A stretch of 64,000 bases of DNA from Cricetomys ansorgei (lineage: Eukaryota > Chordata > Mammalia > Rodentia > Nesomyidae): contig JAMJFZ010002567.1 of assembly GCA_026225945.1 (NCBI GenBank), positions 22,002-86,001 of the forward strand, given 5' to 3'. How positions within the stretch are numbered: the stretch's first letter is position 1; every line of letters begins with the position of its first letter. The notes beneath the pieces are model-generated. The model saw only the letters and a list, made by a program, of their open reading frames with translations, made no database searches and was not told where the DNA came from. This document shows, one piece after another, positions 12,865 through 23,626 of this stretch. Both the position numbers and the translations under genes were made by a program.

Positions 12865-13220
12865 TATGGTTTCGATAGGAAATGACCCTCATAGGCTCCT
12901 GCATGTGAATACTTGGTCCTCAGTTGATGGCACCCTTTGGAGAGGTTTAGGGGGTATGGCCTTGCTAGAAGCAATAGTCACTGTGGGCAGGCTTTGAGAG
13001 TTTAAAGCTTCACCTTGCTTGGAGTTCACTCTCTCTGCTTTGAGTTTGTGGCTCAAGATGTGAGCTCTCCTGGTGCCATTGCTGCTGTCTGCCACCATGC
13101 TACTCTCTGCTATATGGACTCTCGCCCTCTGGAAGCATAAGTCCCAATAAAGTATTCGTTCTATAATTCCCCTTTATCATGGTGCTTCCTTACAGCAACA
13201 GAACAGTAACCAACGCATAA
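12865..13220 (+). mobile_element. MaLR-like LTR
   Basis: AATACTTGGTCCTCAGTTGA, GGTATGGCCTTGCTAGAAGC, GTTCACTCTCTCTGCTTTGA, an AATAAAG and CAGCAACAGAACAGTAACCA follow a common rodent MaLR-type LTR from start to end. The AATAAA is its own poly(A) signal. Confidence 0.75.
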
Positions 13221-14049
13221 AGTTATTTTACAAAAAGGAAGAGGTTCCAAAATTGGGAGATGAACACGTTGATGGGGTTCAGGAGCAGTTAGAGGAACCG
13301 TTGGGGGTTGATATAATCAAATCACATTAAATATCTGTGTATAATACTCAAAGAAATAAAGAACCCTTGCGTTTAGAGAAATTTTCTAAATTAGCTGACA
13401 ATCATACATAAAACATCTTCAGGGTTGCAATTTAGGATCAGACACATGAAGTTTTCTGTGGCTGTTCGCCTTTTCCAAGTCTTTAGTCCCTCCTGGGCAA
13501 AACCCTGACCTGACTGTATAAAGAGATCACTCACAGCTCCACCTAAACATGCATCTATGTGAGCCTTTAGAGTAAGATGGCTCAGTCTGAATTTTCATTT
13601 CTCTTCCCATATACATGATCAACAACAAGAGTCCTCCATGAATTTGTATAAATCAACTTAACAAAAATATACAGGAATTGCCAATGTATAAAAGTAGAAA
13701 AGACACGTTGATATCTTGACTAACCTTAAAACTTTTCATAGCACGGAAAGATATCCCCCAGCGTGCAAACAGACTTCTTTAGTAGTCCTGTGTGTTCCCC
13801 TGACTTTTGAAGTCTCCCTTGTCAGGAGAATTGGTAGTCTAGTCCTTAGAGCTTTCATAGCCCAATTAAATAAAAGTTATCATTGCTCTACTCTACTAAT
13901 ATTAAAATAGCAATTAATCCTCCCACACAAATCTAATGTATGGCTGGGGTTGACATTGTTCAATTGCATTGACTTAATTTTCTAAATTAGAAAAAAAATT
14001 TTTGCTATGTTCTTTAGCAGAATAATAGTAGTATGTTTTCCCCTCGGCC
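13221..14049. other. Unique intergenic sequence
   Basis: Nothing recognised. Confidence 0.6.
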
Positions 14050-14735
14050 CATGGCGTATCTAGTCTCAACTTCTTGGCTACTTTATCAATGTGAGGCATA
14101 GTTACGATCTCATGGAGTGAGCCTTAAAACCTATCAAAATGTGATTGGTCACTCCCATGACCTTTATGCCGCCAGCGGTGATGGATGGATAACTCCCAGG
14201 AAACAGTGTTTTCCAGACACACAAGACTGATGCATGTATGAACTCAGAGAGGCTGCGGCAGCATGCACAAGACCTGCACAGGTTCAAGCCGGACAAAATC
14301 CCAGCACGGAGAAGGTGAAGTGGATGGACATGGTGTCTGCCCTTAGCCAAGAAGCTATTTGTAATTGACACCTGCTGGGAGAGGGAAAATCAATTTTCTC
14401 CAATGGAATATCCCTGGGTACAATAACCACCCCCCAGGGTAGGCCCCATGCCCAGGAACAGTGGTCACCACAAAATAAACTCCATGGTTTCTTTGTGGGT
14501 TTTTAAATTTCGTTTTCTTTTGGCAGTTTTTTTTTTGTCTTAATGGTTTTTGTTTGTTTTGATTTTTGTTTTGTGTTTTTTTTCCCCTGAGACAGAGAAA
14601 GAGAGAAAGAACACAAAGTTGTGTGGGTAGGGAGGTGGGGCAGATCTTGGAGGATTTGGAGAAGGGGGAAAGAATGATGAAAATAAACTGTATGGCTATA
14701 TGAAGGTGACCTATGAAATAGTCCAATAACGGGGA
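14050..14735 (+). mobile_element. L1 3' end (Lx type)
   Basis: CTCATGGAGTGAGCCTTAAA, GGAAACAGTGTTTTCCAGAC, CAGCATGCACAAGACCTGCA, GAGAGGGAAAATCAATTTTC and GTGTGGGTAGGGAGGTGGGG follow the L1 3' UTR order. It is directly followed by another L1 3' end in the same orientation. Confidence 0.85.
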
Positions 14736-14739
14736 AGAC

Positions 14740-16115
14740 AAAACCCTAACTGGATATCTCTCATCACTAAATGAAGCCTTCAGTTCTGGGAATGGTTATG
14801 TCAGATTGAGTTATTGGCCACAGGGGTCTCATAGGAACTGTCAGACAACCCAAACTATTGCTAAGGCTATTGATTGCTCTCCATACATAGAAGGTAAGGT
14901 CCTGTTACTAATGATTACACTTACAAAAACCATTGAACATAGAGAAGTCAAGCTGGTGCTTACCCTACTGCCTCATGTTCATAATACTGGAAGTACTTTG
15001 TATGTTACCAAAGGATAAAGATAAACATCAACCCAGCTACAAACCTTCTGATATACATTGGTGATCTGTTTACAAAATCTGACACTACTCAGGTGGCCAA
15101 GAACCTGAGACTAGATAGCCCAGGGACCCCAGGTAAAACCAAGGAATGTAGGAAAAAATAACTGTTCCTAACAACATCCTGCTATGCTTACATATCAGTG
15201 TGTCGCTCAGCTATCATCAGAGAGGCTGTCTCCTGTAGGAAATGGATCTCCAGCTAGGCAATGTTCAGAGTGAGAGGCTTTATAATACTCAATCCTCAAT
15301 GGAATTTCTCCATCAAAACCTTCCCCTCAGGGCTCTGGGAACCCTGTAGAAGATGAAGCATAAAGATTGTAAGAGCCAAAGGGGAAAAAGGACACCAAGG
15401 AAGACAAGGCCTTCTGAGCACAGCAGGACCAATGCACATACAAATTCACAGAGACTGCGGCAGCATGCACAGGACGGCAGAGGTCTGCACCAGAAGGGGT
15501 CCCAGTGCTGAGAGGGGAAGTGGACACAAGCTCATCCCTAACCCAGAAGTCATCTCCAATTGATAACTGCTCGCAAACGAAAAATTAGTTTTCTCCAACA
15601 GAATCCATTGGGTATGCAAGCCACTCGTAAGACCAGGCCCCATGACCAGCAGTGGATGTCCAACACAAAAGGAACTCAATGGTATTTTGGAGATCTTTGT
15701 CTCCTAATGCTTTGTCAGGGCCTTTTCTTCCCCTTGTAGGTCCTTGTGCATATATTACAGTTCCCAGTTTTGTGTTTTTATGGGAATTTGGTGTTCGCGA
15801 ATGCGTGTCTGTCTCTAAGTCTACCTGAGTTCCTTGTGCTTTTTCCTAAGGCTTGTTTTTTTTTTCCCCCTTCTAGTTTGTCTGTTTTTATTTTAATCTA
15901 ATTTTATTTTATCATCATCATCATCACCATCTTATATGTTTGTTTGTATCCTAGTGAGAGAGAAAAACAAGATGTGTATTTGAATGAGTGGAGAAGTGGG
16001 GGGAGGTTCTGGGAGGAGTCTGGGGATAATCAGAATATACAGTAGGAAAAGCATGTTTCCAGTAAAAATATACTGTATGAAAATATTTTAAATTAAAAGA
16101 AGGAAAAAGAGAGGT
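14740..16115 (+). mobile_element. L1 3' end (Lx type)
   Basis: In order it has CCCAGCTACAAACCTTCTGA, AGAACCTGAGACTAGATAGC, CATCAGAGAGGCTGTCTCC, TTGTAAGAGCCAAAGGGG, GTTTTCTCCAACAGAATCC and an A-rich end at about 16110. At about 1.37 kb it is the longest contiguous L1 3' UTR in the window. No intact ORF. Confidence 0.85.
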
Positions 16116-16149
16116 TTTAAGAAAAGTTAAGTTTTACGTGATTTCTTCT

Positions 16150-16300
16150 CGTTTTTGATATTATATCATCAAAATCGCACCATTTCCCCTCCTCCCATTC
16201 CTCCCTCTAAACCCACTTGTGTATCCTTCCTTGTTCTTTTTCAAATTCGTCGCCTCTCTTTCCATCGACTGTTGTTAAAAAGCAGGATGATTACGCTACT
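16150..16300 (-). mobile_element. L1-derived fragment, reverse
   Basis: CATTTCCCCTCCTCCCATTC, CCTTCCTTGTTCTTTTTCAA and ATTCGTCGCCTCTCTTTCCA follow the reverse complement of a rodent L1 segment ending in a form of TTCAAATTCATGGCCTC. Confidence 0.55.
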
Positions 16301-17170
16301 TTTTTCGTGGATGCATTCCAGACAAACATTTGACATCTTGTTTCTGAGATAATTTCCTTTAAACCAAAAGCTAGACCAGATCTGATTCCAAATAATCTAA
16401 GTTTCTAAGTCAGAGGCAGTGTACCAAACTGCGATTTCCTCCAAACTAGCTCAGCATAGACTACAGGATGTGAAATGTTTCATGTTTTGACATTTCAATA
16501 GCATCTATTAATCATAGCCTTACATTTTACTGTTGAAAATTTCATTTAAACTCCATTTGCAAATGACAAAATGCTTTTGGAGGTCCGTTTGGATACAATA
16601 TAAGGGTAGAAATGTTTATAAGCCCATCTTGAATTATACTTTGAATAGAGAAAATTTTGCTAAAAATAATCTAGAAAAAGACATTGTACAAAGCACTAAA
16701 AGTATATGCTCTGGAGAAATTAGGTGAGCTAGTTTCTGCCTATTTTGATTTTTTTTCCCTACTAAGCATTCATATAGCAAAAGGGGTAAAGTATAAAGCT
16801 AAACTTAGTAAAAATGATTGTTATATTAGTTCTCTTGGATGAGAATAAAAACTTCAAATGAAAGTCTTACAACTTTCTCCTCTAGGACATCAAGTTTTCC
16901 TCAAAGAATTTTACAACTTGGGGAGTTGAATAAAAAGTGTCTATCTAGGTTTTTTTCAGAGAAGTCTAAGCTGTGTTATTCTTTCAAGCAGTCATAATAT
17001 GAAACCTCAGGATTGAATATTGTTTGTTGACATTTTTATCTTTTAAAAAAAGAAAGCATTTCTGGGCAAAATTAAGGTGGCTTCTTTTCTTCAGGTGAAC
17101 AATTGTTAGAATCTTTCAAACAGACAGAAAGACAAGCACACACAGACATACACACAGGAATACAGAGGGC
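16301..17170. other. Unique AT-rich sequence
   Basis: Nothing recognised. Confidence 0.6.
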
Positions 17171-17177
17171 GGGGGGG

Positions 17178-17233
<56 letters not shown>
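17171..17233 (+). repeat. G10 run followed by (AG)n
   Basis: Ten G, then 26 AG units. The Arg-Glu ORF (plus) and Ser-Leu ORF (minus) across it are artefacts. Confidence 0.97.
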
Positions 17234-17236
<3 letters not shown>

Positions 17237-20179
17237 GTCCTCAGGTGAACTCGGCAATGATGCTTTAACTGGCACACAAATGGGGAAGGGCAGGAATTTG
17301 GGGCAGCATCTCAGAGCTGAGCAGCTATCCTGCTCCCTAAACCTACAAAGATCATCCAACTTCCGTCACACAGAAATGGGACTCAGAACAGTTAGTGACT
17401 GGTCCCCACTTTAGAATTGGAGATCTATTTATACTCTGGCTCCTGAGCTTTTTGCTTCTCAGAGGGTCTGAATCAGATGCCTGCACCCACAGTACTTAAA
17501 GGCCTGTCAGGTATTGGACTTTGTCCTTTAGCTTAGGAGCAGAGGAATCCAACTATGAAATGCTAAAATTTAATTTTGTATGTTTGGCCTCGGATTTATT
17601 CACTGAAAAAAAAAAGAAGAAGAAGAGCATCAAAGCCTCATCATAGACCTTCACTGTTAATCTCATCTCTGTTTGCCTGATCACCTTAGTAACCCTTCTT
17701 TGAAACACATGTTTGAATCTCTTCTGAAATGTAGTAGCCTTATTAAGTTAGTCCTATTTTGGTGAAATCATCTAGAACAATAAAAAAAAGTCTACCCTCC
17801 CTTGCAGATACAGAAGCAATTCCTGAGAATGTATGTGGAGGAAGCTAGTGTTGAACTGCACATTCACATGTCAAATAATGAGCTTCCGTGGTTCCTCTCT
17901 GCTGATGATCTCATTCCTTGCAGAATGTGTCTAAAAACATTTCAAACTTTCTAGTCTGTTTTTATTAATATTTTCCCCTCACAGCTGAATTCGTTTTAGG
18001 CAGTAGTATATGAGATATCCACATGGAAACTCTGAGAAGCTGCTTTAAAGTTGCCGGCTGGAAATGAGGTTTATCTTGCCTCCTCAGACACTCAGTGCAC
18101 CTGTGAGTCAGAATCCTCTCTGGAGAGAGAGTCAAGGCTTCTGACACACATAATTAGGTTGGCACCTTATCATGACTGAGAGCGGGTCCCAGGCAGGCAG
18201 GTGGGTTTCAGTAGCACTGTTATAAGCTGCTTGCCACCAGGGATCTCGCAAGTGTCACTGGATTAGGAAGGAGGGAGGAAGGCATTGTTTTGATGATAGA
18301 AAATGGGTTGAATTATATAAGGGTTTAATCATTATATGGTGGCATTTAATTATATGGGGGGGCAGGCAATCAGAGGTTCATGTTATAATTCACATTGGAA
18401 AACATTACCGCTCGCCTCTATTGTTATAGAAAAATGCCCATGTGCATAGAAAATAGACAAAACAAGGTGTATAGCTCCTGACTACATGTTAAAATCATAG
18501 CACTCACGCCACTTGTCTTCACCGCTGAGGTTTAGGGGGTGTTGTGAGGTCCTATCAGCCGGCTGTTGAAAGTAGAATTTAGTGAAACAAAACACTTGCA
18601 TCACGCTAATACAAGTCTGGTAGCTAACCAAGAATTGCTCCTTAACGTGGACACTACCCAGAATCCCTGCTGTTCCCAAAGCTGCACAAGTAATTTAAAG
18701 TTATAGCAAAACTGTTTCAGAATAAGTAGACACTCTTGACTGGAGTTTCAGGTTACGCTGCAGACCAAGAGATAGAGCAGGCAAGGGCATGCACTTGACA
18801 CCAGACTCCCCAACCATTAAGTTCTTCAGCGAACAGCAGAACCTGACCCCGAGTCAGCATCTCAAACTCTTCAGACATCTGTATCACACCGGATAGTCTC
18901 TTCTCCTACCCCCTATCAGTAGAATCTTTCCTAAATAAGGCGAGCACTAGCACTTTGGCAAGAGTTTTCAGTACATTGTGTGTTTGAGATTTTCAGAAAT
19001 ACACCCAGAAACAGCAAGGATTCTGAAAAGGCAAAAATCATTCTACCTGTACCTTTTGGTTGAGTTGCAATAAGAAAGGACAACAGATGACAAAGTCTAT
19101 ATTTAGGAGAAAGGCAATAATGCCACTGTTCTGTGGTTCTCTAGAAGGACGCAGTGGAAATCATTTAAGTCTGAAGTATTCATGGTGGTTTCCACTCCCT
19201 ATAGTTACTGGCTGTTCAGTTTCAAGATGGTCTTGTTTTTACATTGGTTCTAAATACACATGCATATATACACACACTGATATAGACATACTTACCCATC
19301 CTGTGCACTAATACTATGATGTATATATACTTTACCATATAGAAATTATATAACTGTTAGTTTCTATAGGCTGAATGTGAACCACTTAAAGGAAATGTTG
19401 AAATGATTCATGCCTTTGTCTGAGTACCTACTATGCGCCAAAGAATACCCTGGAACAGAGTAGTCTAAGTGATGTGGAGATTCACCCCCCTAAGGAACTC
19501 CCAGTTTTGTATGTGGCCATTTCCCTTGAGTTTTTTTTTTCTCTCCATCAAATGGTCGTTCAAGTTTTGTCTTTCATCATCTCACCCCACCTCTCAGAGA
19601 GAGCAGATCACACGACTCTCTGCTCTTAGAGTCTCGTTTACTACTTCCAGATGCACCTGTAAACTTAAAAGTTAGGGAAAAGGATGAGGTGCTTGAGAGG
19701 CTAGAGGGTGGAGAAATCGCTCACAGACATCGGTGAAGTATCGGTTGCTCAAAGGTCCAAGGTCATTTGCCAAAATGAGAGATTCAAGAAGTCATCACTG
19801 CAGGTCTTGCTGTTCCTAGAACAGACACCAAAGCCATAGTTTTACTGGGATGAGCAGTGTATGAAAATGGTTTTCTTGAGAATATTTTGCTTGAAGACTT
19901 TCTCTTTTCATTTCACAGTACTTTGTAGCCTGAACAGTGTCTGCTTCTAACAGTACACATATTCAAAGGACATTGAAAATCTGCTGCTAAACAATGCTAA
20001 GAAATATATAAGGTGTGCTATGAGGTTGTATGGTGCATCCATGAAGATGCAGTTCAGTATCAGGAGAAGCCAGGGTAGGACTCCAGACAGAATCCTGGAA
20101 AGTGGAATAAGAAAGAAGCCCCCTTTCCAAGGAATGGCACTGCCCATAGTGGACTTAGCTTCCCTATATCAACTAAAAA
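17234..20179. other. Unique intergenic sequence
   Basis: No transposon, RNA gene or coding exon recognised. ORFs reach at most 84 codons. Confidence 0.6.
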
Positions 20180-20290
20180 TGAAGAATGTGCTCCCCAGAC
20201 ATGGCCACAAGCCAATCTTACAGAAATCATTTCACAACTGCTGTTCCCTCTTACCAGGTGTGTCAAGTTGGTAACCAAGATTAGCCACCA
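20180..20290 (+). repeat. 3' piece of the same dispersed repeat
   Basis: GTGTGTCAAGTTGGTAACCA then AGATTAGCCACCACACTC matches the end of the element at 20720-21125. Confidence 0.6.
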
Positions 20291-20719
20291 CACTCATAAT
20301 CTTAAAGAAATTAACCAAATAAAACTACCAATCACTTTCTATAATTTGTTATTTTAGGGCAAATGTTTCAACACTTTCTGGTGTTAGTCATGCCTTGTTA
20401 ATTTTCTTTCAGGACTAGTGCTTGCTAGGGACTAAGACTATATCTTCCTGAGTGTTAGCCTGACAGAGACCCAGGAAGAAATTCCTATCCTTAATTTTTT
20501 GAAGCATCTTTGGCTTTAGAAAAGACCACAACCATTTATAGGCTTACTATTATGGACTGTCCAGGGGCTATTACAATTCAAGATTAATTAAATAAATTAA
20601 AAAAGCTCCATATAATTAAATATATGTTAAAATGAATATATTTTAAAACATGTAACATTCTTTATATTGACCTACATGATACAGTCTGGGTACTCCAATA
20701 GTAGCTGTCTTCATACCAA

Positions 20720-21125
20720 AGAGCCTGAGAAAGCTAACACTGTTCTAGCCCATAAAGCTGGATGCTTCTGTAGTCCCAGTATGGTACCGAAGGTCCTGAT
20801 GACTCCAGAGAACTACTAGACTTCAGGCCATATTGGAAGGTGTTGGAAGGCTGAAGAAGCTGGGCTCCAATGTCAACGAACATTATCCGTAGTGGCAGCA
20901 ATTGATTAGATGTGCGGTTATCAAGGGGTGCAGGCAAGCAGACAAAAACCAAAAGCTTTCCTGTTGGAAACTCTTTGTATCTGGACCACCTGCAGAAGGA
21001 ACACTCACTCTGCAGAAAGGTCTTCTCCACTCAGTAAATCCTTCCAGGAAAATATGCTTATAGATTTGCCCAGAGGTTTACCTCTTAGTTGATTCCAAAT
21101 TCAACCAAGTTAACAGCCAAGACTA
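20720..21125 (+). repeat. Dispersed rodent repeat
   Basis: GGTGTTGGAAGGCTGAAGAA, GTGCAGGCAAGCAGACAAAA and the end AACCAAGTTAACAGCCAAGA correspond to a common rodent repeat that ends in CAAGTTGACAACCAAGATTAG. Family name uncertain. Confidence 0.6.
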
Positions 21126-21260
21126 ACCAAAATACTTCCTTTCAAAGGCATGACAATACATGATCAATTTTAAGTGAAAAATGAAAAAAAAATACTCTTC
21201 ATCTTACAAAACATCTTTGTGATGCCATAATTAAAACAGAGTGATACTGATGGCAGACCT

Positions 21261-21790
21261 GCGTGTGTGTGTGTATGTATGTATGTATGTGTGTGTGTGC
21301 ATGTGTGTGTGTATGTCTGTGTGTGTGTGCATGTGTGTGTGTGTGTGCATGTGTGTGTGTATGTCTGTGTGTGTGTGCATGTGTGTGTGTATGTCTGTGT
21401 GTGTGTGTGCATGTGTGTGTATGTATGTATGTCTGTGTGTGTGTGCATGTGTGTGTGTGTATGTGTGTGCATGTGAGTGTGTGTGTATGTCTGTGTGTGT
21501 GTGTGTGCATGTGTGTGTGTATGTCTGTGTGTGTGTGTGTGCATGTGTGTGTGTGTGTGCATGTGTGTGTGTGTGTATGTGTGTGCATGTGAGTGTGTGT
21601 GTATGTCTGTGTGTGTGTGCATGTGTGTGTGTGTATGTGTGTGCATGTGAGTGTGTGTGTATGTCTGTGTGTGTGTGTATGTCTGTGTGTATGTGTGCAT
21701 GTGTGTGTATGTCTGTGTGTGTGTGTGTGCATGTGTGTGTGTATGTCTGTGTGTGCATGTGTGTGTGTGCATGTGTGTGTGTGCAAGTGT
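21261..21790 (+). repeat. 530-base complex (TG)n satellite-like tract
   Basis: TG runs are punctuated by GCATG, TATGTC and GTGAGTG. The marker GCATGTGAG begins at 21469, 21585 and 21643, spacings of 116 and 58, which suggests a 58-base higher-order unit. Five to eight overlapping ORFs of His-Thr or Cys-Val are artefacts. Confidence 0.95.
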
Positions 21791-23099
21791 GTCTAAAGGA
21801 GTGATATGTGGTTTGGGACAGCAGCAAGCAAAATAAAATCAAACATTGAAGAAGTGGTAGCGTTTTAATCACCAGTCATTATCTGGCTGGATTGTGTCTT
21901 TTTCTCAGAGATGAAAATAGTTTAATTTAATAGCTACAGATCAATTTCACAAATAGCTGTAAATTGCCAAGTGCATCTGAAGTTGTAAGAATTTCAGAAT
22001 CAGTCATGGTGATAAAATGTTTCGGGATTCTGAGAGAACAGGGAAGCCTGAGGTTGGAGTCTCTCTGGGCAGAGAGCCACTCTTTGGAGATCTGATTTGA
22101 AGTAGCACTAAGTTTTAGACATTGAGACATTCTGATGATAACAATGTCCTCAGCTATACTACAGGTTCAATGAACCCCTGTGCCACTCCAGGGTGAAAAG
22201 CCTTTTACATGCGTTCATAGTGTTAAGAAGCATCTGCCCAGGAGTATCCATGTAATGTGGACATTTTGCTGGCAGCTTCTACCATGAGAGGTGAGTATAG
22301 GAAGAAGTCTAAAGACAACCACCTGATTCCTCTTAAAAGGCAGCAGAGCCTGCTCTTGTTATCTCCCTAATGCAGAACCCCCACTTTGCTAGGAAGCCCA
22401 AGCATGGTATGAGGAAGCTTTTCCAGGTATACCCTGAAGCAGGGAGCCAGATGCTCTCTTGTCAAGAAAACGATTTCAACTTTTGAGTAGTCTACTACAT
22501 GCTGACGGGGCCCATAAGAATTCTTCTGTGTTGTGAACTCCAGCTCTGAGCACACATCTAGCACAAGTGCTATACTTATGACTGTGAGATGCTTGCCACA
22601 TGACCAGAACCAGCAGGAATAAGGGTCCCCAGCAGTCAGGTGTCCAGTGGGAAGACTGGGATGAGAAATAATGAAAACGAGAAAAAGAAGACAAAAGCAA
22701 TAGCTGGGACCAGGAGGTCTTGCATAAGCAGATGACTTACGTTGAGCATGTTTATTAAGAACTACAGCACATTTTATATTATTTGCCAGGGGAAAAATAG
22801 CCAAGATCAGCAGAGAACTGAGTAAGACAATGTTGATAAAGCAAACATAGAACACCTCAGACCCAGCTGCCTTGGGATTGATAACCACAGCCTAAGGGGG
22901 AGAGCTGGGTCCTCAGAGCTGCAACCTTGACTCTTCTGAGGTACTAGTTCAGTGTAAGACAGGCTTTGCCAACTCTATTCCTGGAAAAGACATGGAACGA
23001 AAGTTTCACTTGTCCTTTAATCAGGGCCTCTAAGCAAGTCTTGGATCAGTCAAGCTCTCCACAGCCAAGCAAGCAGGAAGATAGAAATTTGGTCTCTAG
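21791..23099. other. Intergenic sequence with an open frame of 173 codons
   Basis: Apart from an open minus-strand frame at 22888-22367, nothing is recognisable. The frame begins MVINPKAAGS, is rich in Leu, Ser and Cys and has a hydrophobic stretch near residues 15-35. It has no known domain and overlaps another open frame in a different phase. It is most likely chance. Confidence 0.4.
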
Positions 23100-23395
23100 C
23101 ACCCACCTGAAAAGCCACGCACAGTGGAACATACTTATTTTCCAGCTCTGGAATATGGAGACAGGAGGATTCCTGGAACTCCTTGGCCAGCAAGCCTAGC
23201 TGAGTCGGTGAAGCCATGGCCATTGAGTGACCAAGTCTTAAAAGAAAAACAGATTGATTGGCACAAACTATTAACCTCAGTACTCTAGAAGAAGAGGCAG
23301 GTGGAGCTCTGTAGGATCATGGCTAGCCTGGTCCACATAGTGAGTTCCAGTCCAGTTAGAGCTACGGTGAGATGCTGCCTAAAAACAAACTGTCA
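23100..23395 (+). repeat. B4-type and B1-type SINE pieces
   Basis: GACAGGAGGATTCCTGGAAC and GGCCAGCAAGCCTAGCTGAG (to about 23245) match the body of a B4/RSINE. AACCTCAGTACTCTAGAAG to GGTCCACATAGTGAGTTCC (23270-23385) matches a diverged B1 in forward orientation. Confidence 0.65.
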
Positions 23396-23496
23396 CAACC
23401 AACAACAACCTAAAGTGGACAGCACTCGAAGAATGACCCTAAGGTCAATCTTGTCCTTCACATTCACCTGGAAAAATACGCATCAATGTAAGCATT

Positions 23497-23573
23497 CACA
23501 CACACACAAACACACACACAGACACAGACACACACACAAACACACACACACACACATATACACACACACGCAC

Positions 23574-23624
<51 letters not shown>
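23497..23624 (+). repeat. Compound (CA)n-(GA)n microsatellite
   Basis: Interrupted CA repeats to 23575, then about 24 pure GA units. Such compounds often grow from the tail of a SINE, and a B1-like unit ends about 100 bases upstream. Confidence 0.95.

Positions 23625-23626
<2 letters not shown>

Noticed and set aside
12597..12974. 125-codon minus-strand ORF
   Set aside because: It spans an antisense B1, the 43-bp duplication and part of an LTR; the repeated peptide in it is the duplication.
14355..14741. 128-codon minus-strand ORF
   Set aside because: It lies antisense within an L1 3' UTR, which is non-coding.
17072..17414. Arg-Glu repeat and Ser-Leu repeat ORFs
   Set aside because: Artefacts of the AG microsatellite.
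21170..21872. Overlapping ORFs of up to 213 codons rich in His-Thr or Cys-Val
   Set aside because: They are translations of the TG/CA repeat in several frames and strands; no real protein.
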